Below are positions 15,923 through 25,700 of a stretch of DNA of 64,000 nt, piece by piece. Under the pieces are notes generated by a model. That model was not told the origin of the DNA. It did no database searches and saw only the letters and a program-made list of their open reading frames with translations. The DNA is taken from positions 139,317 through 203,316 of the forward strand of contig NZ_HG417095.1 in assembly GCF_000455445.1 (NCBI RefSeq), read 5' to 3'. A program made the position numbers and the translations under genes. This DNA is from Hoylesella timonensis 4401737 = DSM 22865 = JCM 15640. GTDB lineage: Bacteria > Bacteroidota > Bacteroidia > Bacteroidales > Bacteroidaceae. The first letter of the stretch is position 1. Every line of letters begins with the position of its first letter.

Positions 15923-17290
15923 ATGGGTATGATAGATACAAGTGCTTTTCAAGGTAAAACGGCGTCCTACTATACACTGGGTTGCAAGCTCAACTTTTCA
16001 GAAACCTCTACTTTTGCAGAACTCTTGCAAGAGATGGGGGTACGAACGGTGCAGCGAGGTGAACCAGCTGATATTTGTCTTATCAATACTTGCTCTGTCA
16101 CTGAGGTGGCAGACCATAAGTGTAGACAAGCTATTCGGCGCATGGTGCGTGAGAATCCCGGTGCATTTGTGATAGTGACAGGCTGTTATGCACAATTAGA
16201 ATCACAAACGGTGAGCCAAATTGAAGGGGTTGACTTGGTGTTAGGTTCCAACGAAAAAGCGAATTTGGTGCAGTATCTCAATGATGCTTGGCTTCAAAAG
16301 AGTGAGTTGGCTGCAACGAGTCCGAATCATCGTCCATCTCTTCATACGTATCAATCGGTTAAGACCAAGGATATCAAGACTTTTCAACCTTCGTGTTCGA
16401 GAGGAAATAGAACTCGCTATTTTCTGAAAGTACAAGATGGCTGCAACTATTTCTGTACCTATTGCACCATTCCTTTTGCGCGTGGTTTCTCGCGTAATCC
16501 CTCTATTGACTTTTTAGTGAAGCAGGCTGAACAGGCTGCAGCCGAAGGAGGGAAGGAAATAGTGTTGACTGGTGTAAATATAGGTGAATTTGGCGAGAGT
16601 ACCAACGAGACATTTTTGGACTTGGTCAAAGCTTTGGATCAGGTGCAAGGCATCAAGCGTTTTCGCATTTCTAGTCTTGAACCAGACCTCATTGACGATG
16701 AGTTGATAGATTATTGCGCACATTCCAGAGCGTTTATGCCACATTTTCACATCCCTTTGCAAAGTGGTTCTGATGAGGTTCTTCAACTCATGCATCGCCA
16801 TTATGATACCGCATTGTTTGCCCATAAAATACAGTATATCAAGGAAAAAATACCCGATGCCTTCATTGGAGTAGATGTGATGGTGGGTTCACGTGGAGAA
16901 AAACCTGAATATTTTGAGGCTTGTTATCAATTTTTGAAACAGTTGGATGTAACCCAGTTGCACGTCTTTCCTTACTCAGAGCGCCCAGGGACAAGAGCGC
17001 TATCGATACCTTATGTCGTTACGGACAAAGAAAAGAAGGTACGCTCGAAGCGTCTACTTCAGCTTTCTGATGAAAAAACAAAAGCTTTTTATCAAAAGTT
17101 TATCGGTCAAGAGGCAGAAGTCTTGTTTGAAAAAGCGGTAAGAGGAAGAACCATGCATGGTTTTACGAAGAACTATATTCGTGTAGAACTCCCTGCGTCT
17201 TTAGCTAAAGACAAATACGACAACCAATTGATTACCGTTAAGTTGGGCGACTTCAATCATCAACAATCAGCATTAAAAGTAGCTTTATGA
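15923..17290 (+). CDS. mtaB: tRNA t6A37 methylthiotransferase MtaB
   Basis: A radical-SAM methylthiotransferase (about 455 residues) that makes ms2t6A at position 37 of ANN-decoding tRNAs. The N-terminal domain has YYTLGCKLNFSET, INTCSVTEVADHKCRQ and TGCYAQLE. The radical-SAM triad is DGCNYFCTYC (Cys174, 178, 181). A TRAM-like C-terminal part follows. The conserved start region MIDTSAFQGK and a promoter element just upstream support ATG 15923 or 15929 over the ATG at 15815, whose extra residues are hydrophobic and not family-like. It overlaps the glycosyltransferase gene by 4 bp. Confidence 0.93.
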   Translation: MGMIDTSAFQGKTASYYTLGCKLNFSETSTFAELLQEMGVRTVQRGEPADICLINTCSVTEVADHKCRQAIRRMVRENPGAFVIVTGCYAQLESQTVSQIEGVDLVLGSNEKANLVQYLNDAWLQKSELAATSPNHRPSLHTYQSVKTKDIKTFQPSCSRGNRTRYFLKVQDGCNYFCTYCTIPFARGFSRNPSIDFLVKQAEQAAAEGGKEIVLTGVNIGEFGESTNETFLDLVKALDQVQGIKRFRISSLEPDLIDDELIDYCAHSRAFMPHFHIPLQSGSDEVLQLMHRHYDTALFAHKIQYIKEKIPDAFIGVDVMVGSRGEKPEYFEACYQFLKQLDVTQLHVFPYSERPGTRALSIPYVVTDKEKKVRSKRLLQLSDEKTKAFYQKFIGQEAEVLFEKAVRGRTMHGFTKNYIRVELPASLAKDKYDNQLITVKLGDFNHQQSALKVAL

Positions 17291-18306
17291 AAGTAGCTGT
17301 CGTTATCTTAAATTGGAATGGCGAGAAAATGTTGGTCAAATATCTTCCAACTCTCTTGCAACATCTGCAGGAGTCTGTTGAGGTATTTGTGGCAGATAAT
17401 GCGTCTACCGATAATTCTGTTGCATTGTTAAAGGAAAAGTTTCCTTCAGTGAAACGCATACTCTTGGATAAAAACTGGGGATTTGCCGAGGGATATAATC
17501 AAACTCTACGACAAATCAATGCCACCTATTATATATTATTAAACTCAGACATCGAAGTTTCTTCTGGTTGGCTTTCTCCATTAATCACATGGATGGACGC
17601 ACATCCTGAGGCTGCTGCGTGCCAACCCAAGTTGTTGTCGATAAGGCAACGCGACTATTTTGAGTATGCAGGAGCTTGTGGAGGATTTATCGATAAGTAT
17701 GGATATCCGTTTTGCAGGGGTAGGGTGTTTGATGTGGTTGAGAAAGACGAGGGACAATATGATGAGGTTTGTCCTATTTTGTGGGCTACTGGCGCTTGTT
17801 TGATGATAAGAGCCACTGATTATTGGAAGGTAGGCGGCTTAGACGGTCGCTTCTTTGCACACAACGAAGAGATTGATCTCTGCTGGAGATTGCGCGCCAT
17901 GGGACGAGAAATATATTGTGTTCCTAAAAGTAAGGTGTATCATGTGGGTGGAGGAACCTTGCCAAAGAACAATCCAATGAAAACTTATTTGAACTTTAGG
18001 AACAATCTCACCATGCTTTATAAGAACTTGGAGGCAGACGAGTTGCAGCATGTGATGCGTGTCAGGTGGTGGCTTGACTATGTTGCTGCTTTCAAAATGC
18101 TGATTCTTGATGGGCATTGGGGTGATTTCAAAGCCGTATTCAAAGCACGTAAAGCCTTTCGTAAGTGGAAAAAAGATTTTGATGGCGACCAACAATACCT
18201 ACAGCAACATAGAAGTGTTTCCAATCATCAACTCTTGTCGCCATATTCTGTCTTGTGGCAATATTACGGAAAGAGTCGCCACCATTTTACTGAACTCATT
18301 AAATAA
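17287..18306 (+). CDS. family 2 glycosyltransferase
   Basis: A 339-residue GT-A fold enzyme of the rhamnosyltransferase/WbbL-like branch. VAVVILNWNGEKMLVKYLP begins the nucleotide-sugar domain. VFVADNASTDNS and LLNSDIEVSSGWL (DXD-like) bind the sugar nucleotide and metal, and FFAHNEEIDLCWRLRAMG is the ED-type acceptor motif. The acceptor is probably an envelope glycan, but donor and acceptor cannot be read from the sequence. No membrane helix is obvious; association with the inner face of the membrane is likely. It is translationally coupled to mtaB (ATGA). Confidence 0.88.
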   Translation: MKVAVVILNWNGEKMLVKYLPTLLQHLQESVEVFVADNASTDNSVALLKEKFPSVKRILLDKNWGFAEGYNQTLRQINATYYILLNSDIEVSSGWLSPLITWMDAHPEAAACQPKLLSIRQRDYFEYAGACGGFIDKYGYPFCRGRVFDVVEKDEGQYDEVCPILWATGACLMIRATDYWKVGGLDGRFFAHNEEIDLCWRLRAMGREIYCVPKSKVYHVGGGTLPKNNPMKTYLNFRNNLTMLYKNLEADELQHVMRVRWWLDYVAAFKMLILDGHWGDFKAVFKARKAFRKWKKDFDGDQQYLQQHRSVSNHQLLSPYSVLWQYYGKSRHHFTELIK

Positions 18307-18446
18307 GGTCTATTTGGTTAAGCGAAATCATGTCTTGATGATTTCAATTGGAAACATCATTAAAGTGGGTTGACACCAAGAAATAGGAGCATTTCGGTAC
18401 TATCTTAAAATAAATTTGCTTAAAATTTATACTTTTTATCTTAAAA

Positions 18447-18478
18447 TTTGCAACTTTTATTATTTTTATGTACTTTTG
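18447..18478 (+). promoter_or_regulatory. promoter of the GldB-like gene
   Basis: TTTG (18447-18450), 20-bp spacer, TACTTTTG (18471-18478), 29 bp before the start codon. Confidence 0.7.
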
Positions 18479-18507
18479 CTAAGTATAATCAAGAATAGGT
18501 TGGAGAT

Positions 18508-19317
18508 TTGATAAAAGTACATCACATATTCATATTATTTATTCTTTTGCTGAGTGCCTGTCAATTAAAACTCAAGCCAAATAATGAAGACGATCGCAAG
18601 TTGCTGGTAGAAGTTCAGCGCTATGATCGACTTGAAAGCCGTTATCTCACCACAGGAGATTATTCGGCATTGCAACAAATGAATACTACCTATCCTATGG
18701 AAACTCGTACTCTCATAGAAGATGTACTGAATATTGGAGAAGTAAACGAGACGGGAATCAATGCCAAGTTTCTAAACTTCTATCAAGATTCGCTATTGCA
18801 GGTGATCATTGCCGATGCCGAATCGGAGTTTGTAAGCATGGACGATATCAATAAAGATTTAAGTAATGCCTTTAGAAAACTTCAGAGGCTATTGCCTGAC
18901 CTCAAAGTTCCTATTATTTATTCACAAATTGGGGCGTTAGATCAAAGTATAGTGATTGGAAATGATGCGATAGGCATTTCTTTGGATAAGTATTTAGGAG
19001 CAGATTATCCTATTTATCGACAATTCTATACGGAGCGACAGCGTGAATCTATGAAGCGTGAATTTATCGTACCTGATTGTTTGGTGTTCTATCTGTTAAG
19101 TAAATATCCGTTAAATAAAGAGCATCAGCATTCAGAATTTGTGAAAGAACTGCACATGGCAAAAATGATGTGGACAACAAATAAAGTGCTTGGAAGACGA
19201 ATTTATCAAACTTCTCAAGTCAATATGATTGATCAATTTATGCGACAGCACAGAACTTTTACGTGGGAAGAATTGCTCAAACAGCAAGATTATTCAAGTT
19301 TCGAGGTTCACAGATAG
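18508..19317 (+). CDS. GldB-like lipoprotein
   Basis: A 269-residue predicted lipoprotein. Residues 1-18 form a signal peptide with a lipobox LLSAC (Cys18). The body contains KVPIIYSQIGALDQSI, ISLDKYLGADYPIY and REFIVPDCLVFYLLS, which resemble the gliding-motility lipoprotein GldB. Members also occur in non-gliding Bacteroidales, where the function is unknown. It has a Zn-protease-like look but no clear HExxH. The start is TTG at 18508, the only codon that puts a signal peptide directly upstream of the lipobox. It is monocistronic. Confidence 0.75.
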   Translation: MIKVHHIFILFILLLSACQLKLKPNNEDDRKLLVEVQRYDRLESRYLTTGDYSALQQMNTTYPMETRTLIEDVLNIGEVNETGINAKFLNFYQDSLLQVIIADAESEFVSMDDINKDLSNAFRKLQRLLPDLKVPIIYSQIGALDQSIVIGNDAIGISLDKYLGADYPIYRQFYTERQRESMKREFIVPDCLVFYLLSKYPLNKEHQHSEFVKELHMAKMMWTTNKVLGRRIYQTSQVNMIDQFMRQHRTFTWEELLKQQDYSSFEVHR

Positions 19318-19491
19318 AACCTACATTAATGCAAATGACTGAACAGAGAAATTTGTTTGCGAATTGCTACAATAGTACTTTGTAAGAAACTGAAAGGTTG
19401 TCTCTATTCAAAAGTCGTGATTTTGTATCTGTTAATCGTCTCTACACTTTCATGTATTGATGCTTATTGTGCTAAAAAATATGAATAAAGA

Positions 19492-19523
19492 TTTGGCTCA
19501 TTGTAATAAAATCAGTAACTTTG
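19492..19523 (+). promoter_or_regulatory. promoter of infC-rpmI-rplT
   Basis: TTTG (19492-19495), 20-bp spacer, TAACTTTG (19516-19523). The predicted leader to infC is about 30 nt, too short for an L20-type autoregulatory leader ahead of infC. Confidence 0.75.
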
Positions 19524-19559
19524 CAGCCGTTTCACACTTAGAACCATTAATATAGTTGA

Positions 19560-20258
19560 ATGAAAAATGACAAATTAAGTAAACAGTACCGCGTGAATGA
19601 ACAGATTCGCGTAAGGGAAGTGCGTGTTGTTGGTGATGACGGATCGCAGGTAATGCCAACCCGTCAAGCCTTGGATTTAGCTCGTCAGCAGGATGTTGAT
19701 CTTGTAGAAATCTCTCCAAATGCGCAGCCACCAGTTTGTCGTCTCATCGACTATAGTAAGTTCCTTTACCAACAGAAGAAGCGTGCTAAAGAAATGAAGC
19801 AGAAGCAGGTAAAGGTAGATATCAAGGAAATACGTTTTGGACCTCAAACAGATGAGCACGACTACCAATTCAAACTCAAGCATGCACGCGAGTTTCTGAA
19901 TGAAGGTAATAGAGTGAGGGCATACGTTTTCTTCCGTGGAAGGTCTATCTTGTTTAAGGAACAAGGCGAAGTGTTGTTGTTACGGTTTGCTAACGACTTG
20001 GAAGACTTTGGTAAAGTAGAACAAATGCCAAAGTTAGAAGGTAAACGAATGTTTATTTATCTCTCACCAAAGCAAGTAGGTGTGGAGAAGAAAAGTCAAC
20101 AAAAGCGTGATCGTGAGCAAGCTTTGAAAGAAGCAAAAGAGGCGAAGAAGAAAGTTCCAACAGACGGATCATCAAAGGAGGAAAAGTCTAATGGCGGACT
20201 TTTTGATAACGCTAAAAATGGTTCTGAGGCACTCAAGAAGCTTAAGGAAGAAGAATAA
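19560..20258 (+). CDS. infC: translation initiation factor IF-3
   Basis: Binds the 30S subunit, prevents premature 50S joining and checks the start codon. N-domain [19 protein letters not shown] and [20 protein letters not shown], linker [11 protein letters not shown], and C-domain [32 protein letters not shown] are typical. At 232 residues it is about 50 longer than E. coli IF-3 because of a Lys/Glu/Ser-rich C-terminal tail, a feature of Bacteroidota IF-3. The start is ATG (MKNDKL...), not the AUU used for autoregulation in E. coli. It is first gene of the infC-rpmI-rplT operon; no thrS is adjacent. Confidence 0.96.
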   Translation: MKNDKLSKQYRVNEQIRVREVRVVGDDGSQVMPTRQALDLARQQDVDLVEISPNAQPPVCRLIDYSKFLYQQKKRAKEMKQKQVKVDIKEIRFGPQTDEHDYQFKLKHAREFLNEGNRVRAYVFFRGRSILFKEQGEVLLLRFANDLEDFGKVEQMPKLEGKRMFIYLSPKQVGVEKKSQQKRDREQALKEAKEAKKKVPTDGSSKEEKSNGGLFDNAKNGSEALKKLKEEE

Positions 20259-20333
20259 AACTGGATTGTGCGTAACGTCTTGGTATATACGTTGCCACAG
20301 TAGTAAATAAATAACAATTTAAAAAGTAAAAAA

Positions 20334-20531
20334 ATGCCAAAACAAAAAACAAATTCCGGTGCAAAGAAGCGCTTTAGTTTCACTGGAACAGGAAAGATTA
20401 AGCGTAATCATGCTTATCATAGTCATATCTTGACAAAGAAGACTAAGAAGCAAAAGAGAAACTTAGTAGGCTACACTCTTGTAGACAAGTCAAACTTGAA
20501 GCAAGTACGTGACTTGCTCAACTTGCGTTAA
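20334..20531 (+). CDS. rpmI: 50S ribosomal protein bL35
   Basis: A 65-residue basic protein ([38 protein letters not shown]) of the large subunit. It lies 75 bp after infC and 38 bp before rplT in the conserved operon. Confidence 0.97.
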   Translation: MPKQKTNSGAKKRFSFTGTGKIKRNHAYHSHILTKKTKKQKRNLVGYTLVDKSNLKQVRDLLNLR

Positions 20532-20569
20532 TTCACTTTTAGTCAAATTATTTAAAGGAAAGAAAAACT

Positions 20570-20914
20570 ATGCCAAGATCAGTAAATCATGTTGCATCAA
20601 AAGCAAAGAGAACCCGAATCCTTAAGCAGACTAAAGGTTATTTCGGTGCAAGAAAGAATGTGTGGACAGTAGCTAAGAACACTTGGGAAAAGGGTCTTAC
20701 CTACGCATATCGTGATCGTCGTAATAAGAAGCGCAACTTCCGTTCTTTATGGATACAGCGTATTAATGCTGCAGCTCGCCTTGAAGGAATGAGTTACTCA
20801 GTTTTGATGGGTGCTTTGAACAAGGCAGGCATTGAAATTAACCGTAAGGTGCTTGCAGATCTCGCTGTTAATAACCCTGAAGCATTCAAGGCTATCGTTG
20901 ACAAAGTAAAGTAA
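20570..20914 (+). CDS. rplT: 50S ribosomal protein bL20
   Basis: A 114-residue 23S-rRNA-binding assembly protein ([64 protein letters not shown]). In E. coli it represses its own operon; no matching leader structure is apparent here. Last gene of the operon, followed by a strong terminator. Confidence 0.97.
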   Translation: MPRSVNHVASKAKRTRILKQTKGYFGARKNVWTVAKNTWEKGLTYAYRDRRNKKRNFRSLWIQRINAAARLEGMSYSVLMGALNKAGIEINRKVLADLAVNNPEAFKAIVDKVK

Positions 20915-20940
20915 AGGAAGATAAACTTAGTCACAAATAT

Positions 20941-20980
20941 TAAAAGAGTTGTAACTCCCAGATGAGTTACAACTCTTTTA
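20941..20980. terminator. bidirectional terminator between rplT and the antiporter gene
   Basis: A perfect 17-bp inverted repeat TAAAAGAGTTGTAACTC / GAGTTACAACTCTTTTA around a 6-nt loop (20958-20963). Both arms end in A/T runs, so it can stop transcription from rplT (+) and from the gene at 21020 (-). Confidence 0.9.
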
Positions 20981-21019
20981 GTATTATTGAATGTTGTGCT
21001 AATGTTCGCTTTGAATCAT

Positions 21020-22480
21020 CTACTCAGGATTCTTGTTGGCACTGGAAAGGCATAACAAGATGTCACCTTTCTCTAAAGGTAATTGACCATTGGGAACCAA
21101 GATGGTTTTTCCACGTTTCACCATCATGACAAGCGTTCCTTTAGGAATGTTCATTTCAGATAATAAGTTTCCATTTTCAAGCATGCTCTCTTCTAAAGTT
21201 ACCTCTTTTAGTTTTGAACCTAATTCCTCTGGAATCTCAACTCCAAACTCATTACCGCTCTTTTCTTCTGGCATATCGAGCTGGAGTTTTTTTGCCACTA
21301 AAGAGATAGTAGTACCTTGCACCGTAAGTGATAGCAGGGTGATAAAGAAGACAATATTAAACAAGAGGTCTGCTCCTTCGACACCGTTAATGATGGGATA
21401 TGTGGCAAAGATAATGGGGACAGCTCCTCGAAGACCAACCCATGAAAGGAAAGTCTTGGCTTTCAATGGAATTTTGCGATAGGGTAGTAAACAAAAAAAT
21501 ACACTTACAGGGCGCGCAACAAGCATCATAAACACTGCGATGGCGAGAGAGAAGAGGCTTACGTCAACCAACTCAGAAGGATTAACCAGTAATCCAAGGG
21601 TGAGGAATAGGATGATTTGGAGCAACCAAGTAAGTCCATCTAAGAACGTAGACATCTCTCGTCGATAAGACAGACGGCAGTTGCCCACAACAAGTCCAGC
21701 TATATAAACTGCTAAATATCCATTGCCGTTTAATAAGTCGGTCAGTGTAAAGGTGATAAACACCATACTTAGGAGAAGTACAGGATAGAGTGCTGCGTTT
21801 GGGAGATTGATACGATTAATCAACCAAACTGTCAAGCGACCAAGACCGTAGCCTAATGCTCCTCCTAATAAAAACTGTTCACCAATGTTAAGTGATAAGT
21901 CTAAAAAAGAAAAATCATCACCCGAGAGGACTACGTTGATGAGCGCTATCGTCAGCATATAAGCCATGGGATCGTTGCTACCACTCTCTAATTCCAACGT
22001 TGGTCGCAATTTGTGTTTCAAGCCAATTCCTTGTGTTCGCAAAAGATTAAACACAGAAGCCGAATCTGTCGAAGACATGGTTGCAGCCAACAGCATCGAT
22101 ACAATCAAGGACATTTGAATATCCATACCAGCCCACTGCGATAATGCAAATATAAACCCTCCTGTCAAGACTGTTGTCATCACTACACCCAAAGTAGATA
22201 AGATGACACCCATTCCAATGATAGGCTTTATTTCCTTAAATTTGGTATCCATACCGCCAGAAAACAGGATGATACTCAATGCCACCATACCAATGAATTG
22301 TGTGTCGTGTGGGCTATCAAATTCCATACCCAACCCTTCACTGCCAAAAAACATTCCTGTAAACAAGAATAACAGCAATGTTGGGATGCCGAAGCGATAG
22401 CCTGTTTTACTGATAAGTATGCTGACTAATACTAAGAAAGAGCCTAATAGAAAAATATTTTCTGTTGAGAAAGTGATCAT
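21020..22480 (-). CDS. CPA1-type potassium/sodium-proton antiporter with TrkA-C domain
   Basis: A 486-residue inner-membrane antiporter related to NhaP2/CvrA. About 12-13 hydrophobic helices fill residues 1-~395 (for example LLLFLFTGMFFGSEGLGM, SSTDSASVFNLLRTQG, ESGSNDPMAYML, SWVGLRGAVPIIFATYP). The SND and GLRGA motifs are family signatures, with the Asp likely carrying the ion. The C-terminal ~90 residues (EIPEELGSKLKEVTL through LPLEKGDILLCLSS) form a TrkA-C/RCK_C ligand-binding domain, which suggests regulation by a cytoplasmic ligand. It is monocistronic. Confidence 0.9.
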   Translation of the reverse strand: MITFSTENIFLLGSFLVLVSILISKTGYRFGIPTLLLFLFTGMFFGSEGLGMEFDSPHDTQFIGMVALSIILFSGGMDTKFKEIKPIIGMGVILSTLGVVMTTVLTGGFIFALSQWAGMDIQMSLIVSMLLAATMSSTDSASVFNLLRTQGIGLKHKLRPTLELESGSNDPMAYMLTIALINVVLSGDDFSFLDLSLNIGEQFLLGGALGYGLGRLTVWLINRINLPNAALYPVLLLSMVFITFTLTDLLNGNGYLAVYIAGLVVGNCRLSYRREMSTFLDGLTWLLQIILFLTLGLLVNPSELVDVSLFSLAIAVFMMLVARPVSVFFCLLPYRKIPLKAKTFLSWVGLRGAVPIIFATYPIINGVEGADLLFNIVFFITLLSLTVQGTTISLVAKKLQLDMPEEKSGNEFGVEIPEELGSKLKEVTLEESMLENGNLLSEMNIPKGTLVMMVKRGKTILVPNGQLPLEKGDILLCLSSANKNPE

Positions 22481-22558
22481 TCCTTCTTTTAATAGTGAAT
22501 GATGTAATTTATTGTATGGTTATTAGAATCTGAAAATGGTCTTACTGATTCTCATGGA

Positions 22559-22588
22559 CAAAGATACGAAAATTGATGAATATAACAA
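22559..22588 (-). promoter_or_regulatory. promoter of the antiporter gene
   Basis: On the minus strand TATCTTTG (plus 22559-22566) with CTTG 19 bp upstream. The -7 match is perfect; the -33 match is partial. Confidence 0.65.
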
Positions 22589-22664
22589 GATGTTCAAATG
22601 AAAGATTTTAAGAATAAAACACTCTATACAGCAGTACAATCATGAAATAGAACCGAACTATTTA

Positions 22665-22700
22665 TAAAAAAAATCACAGCAAGGACAACCTTGCTGTGAT
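22665..22700 (-). terminator. rho-independent terminator of nifJ
   Basis: A perfect 12-bp stem ATCACAGCAAGG / CCTTGCTGTGAT (22673-22700) with loop ACAA, followed on the minus strand by an uninterrupted T-run. Confidence 0.92.
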
Positions 22701-22772
22701 AAATATAAAGTGTGTTTGTGTAACGAGATTGAGTTAAGATTTCGTACTCATACACAAAATCAATACAGATGT

Positions 22773-25700
22773 TTAAGATTTTGCATCTACATGCTCAGCC
22801 TTAGAATCTTCTTTCGGCTTGCTTGCAACTACTTCTTCTTTTGTTTCAGCTGTATTAGGATTGTTGTTCTCTGTTTCATCTACCTCTTCATTAGAAAAAC
22901 TCCAGTCCTCTTGTGCTTTTCTTACATAGCTGTTGTAGCGCAACTTTGCCATGTCTTCTGCAGCTTGGAATAGTTCTTCTGCTTCATCGGGATAGGCTTT
23001 CTTAACAGACAGATAACGAACTTCACCTAATAAGAAGTCATGGAATTTACTCCAGTCAGGCTCTTTTGAGTCGAGTTGGAATGGATTCTTTCCTTCGTTA
23101 GCAAGTAATGGATTGTATCTCCACAGATGCCAGTAACCGCAAGCAACGGCACGAGCTTCTTCGGCTTGACTCTTTCCCATGCCTCCCTTAGCTTTCAAAC
23201 CATGATTGATACATGGTGAGTAAGCGATGATGAGTGATGGTCCAGGATAAGCTTCTGCTTCACGAATCGCCTTTAATGTTTGTGCTTGATCAGCTCCCAT
23301 AGCTATTTGTGCCACGTAAACGTAGCCATAGGTGGTTGCCATCAAACCTAAATCTTTTTTGCGGATACGCTTTCCTTGTGCTGCAAATTGCGCAATGGCA
23401 CCTAAAGGCGTAGCTTTTGAACTCTGTCCACCAGTATTTGAGTAAACCTCTGTGTCGAGAACCAAGAAATTAACATCTTCACCAGATGCGATGACATGGT
23501 CTAATCCACCAAAACCAATATCGTAAGATGCTCCGTCACCTCCAATAATCCATTGCGAACGTTTGATGAGATAATGTTCAAGTGTCATCAATTCTTTGCC
23601 AATAGTGCAGCCTTTGTCAGCGCAAGCCTGGATAAGAGGTCTGAGTTGAGCTGCTGCTTCTTTCGAAGCATCAGCATTATCCTTCGCTTCCATCCATTTT
23701 TGTGCAGCTTCTTTCAGCTCGCTTGAGGTATCATCCTTTTCAATAAGTTGGTTTAAGAGCAATATAACTCTGTCTCGCATCTTCTTATTACCCAATACCA
23801 TACCCATACCAAACTCACAGAAGTCTTCGAATAATGAGTTTGCAAAAGCTGGTCCCTTTCCTTCTGCATTGGTAGTGTAAGGTGTTGATGGTAATGATGC
23901 AGAATAAATGGAAGAACATCCTGTTGCATTTGATATCATTTCTCGATCTCCAAAGAGTTGTGAAACCAATTTAACGTAAGGCGTTTCACCACAACCAGCA
24001 CATGCTCCTGAGAATTCAAAGAGCGGCTGTGCAAACTGTGTATTCTTCACATTGCTCTTGATATCTACAAGATGTTGTTTGCTCTTTACGTTCTTTGTGA
24101 GGTAGTTCCAATTTTCTATCATCTTTTCGTCACGGGTAAATGGAACCATCTTCAATGCCTTTCCTTGCTTGTTTCCAGGACATACATCGGCACAGTTGCC
24201 ACAACCAACACAGTCAAGCACACTTACTTGGATGCGGAAGTTCATGCCTGCCATTGGTCTCGGAACCTTCATTGCCAAGGTAGTATCATCAAAGCCTTTC
24301 ACTTCCTCTTCATCTAAAACGAAAGGACGGATAGCTGCGTGAGGACATACGTATGCACATTTGTTACACTGGATACAGTTTTCTGAGGTCCACTCGGGGT
24401 TGAAAGCTTCAACGCCTCGTTTCTCGTAAGCGGCTGAACCATTTTTCATGGTGCCATCTACCATATCATGCTTGATGAAATCGGAAACCTTGAGCAAGTC
24501 ACCTGCTTGTGAGTTGATAGGTCGCACAATCTCTTTGATGTATGCGGGTACATCTTCTTCTTTCACCTCTGGGTCGTCTTCGAGTTGAGCCCATGCTGGG
24601 TCTACTTCCAATTGCTTGTACTCGTTACCACGTTCTACGGCAGCGTAGTTCTTATCAACAATATCCTGACCCTTGTTACCGTAAGATTTTACAATGAACT
24701 TCTTCATTTGTTCTACGGCAAGGTCAACAGGGATGACTTCTGTAATGCGGAAGAAAGCACTCTGAAGAATGGTGTTCGTACGATTACCCAAACCAATTTC
24801 TTGTGCAATCTTGGTAGCGTTGATGTAGTAAACGGTGATGTTGTTCTTAGCGAAGTAGCGTTTCAACTTGTTAGGAATGAAGTTAGCTAATTCTTTTCCT
24901 TCGAAGACCGTGTTCAGAAGGAATGTTCCATTCTTACGAAGTCCACGTAAAACATCATACATTCTTAAATATGCCTGTACGTGACATGCCACGAAGTTAG
25001 GCGTAATCACTTTATAGGTGGAGTGAATTGTATGGTCGCCAAAACGCAAATGCGAACAGGTAAAACCTCCTGACTTCTTGGAGTCGTATGAGAAGTAAGC
25101 CTGACAATACTTGTCGGTATTATCACCAATAATCTTCACCGAGTTCTTATTCGCACCTACTGTTCCGTCAGCACCCAATCCAAAGAATTTTGCTTCAAAC
25201 AGTCCTTCAGATGCTAAAGGCTTATCTTCTAACAAAGGAAGAGAAGTAAATGTAACGTCGTCAACAATACCTACAGTGAAATGATTCTTCGGCTCGTTCA
25301 TCTCCAAGTTGTTAAATACAGAGATGATGTGGCTTGGAGTGATGTCTGCCGAACCCAATCCGTAGCGTCCACCAACGATGAGTGGTTTGTTTTCTACATC
25401 ATAGAATGCACTCTTTACGTCCAAGTACAATGGTTCACCTTCTGCACCTGGCTCTTTCGTGCGGTCAAGCACAGCAATTCGCTTTACTGTTTTAGGAACA
25501 GCAGCTAACAAGTGCTTTACAGAGAAAGGACGATACAGGTGTACAGAAACCATTCCCACTTTCTTGCCTTCCTTCATTTGGTGGTCAATCACCTCGCGAG
25601 TAGCTTCGCAAGCCGATCCCATCAGAATGATGATGTTCTCTGCATCCTTTGCACCATAATAAGAGAAGATATGATATTCACGACCTGTCAAATCAGAAAT

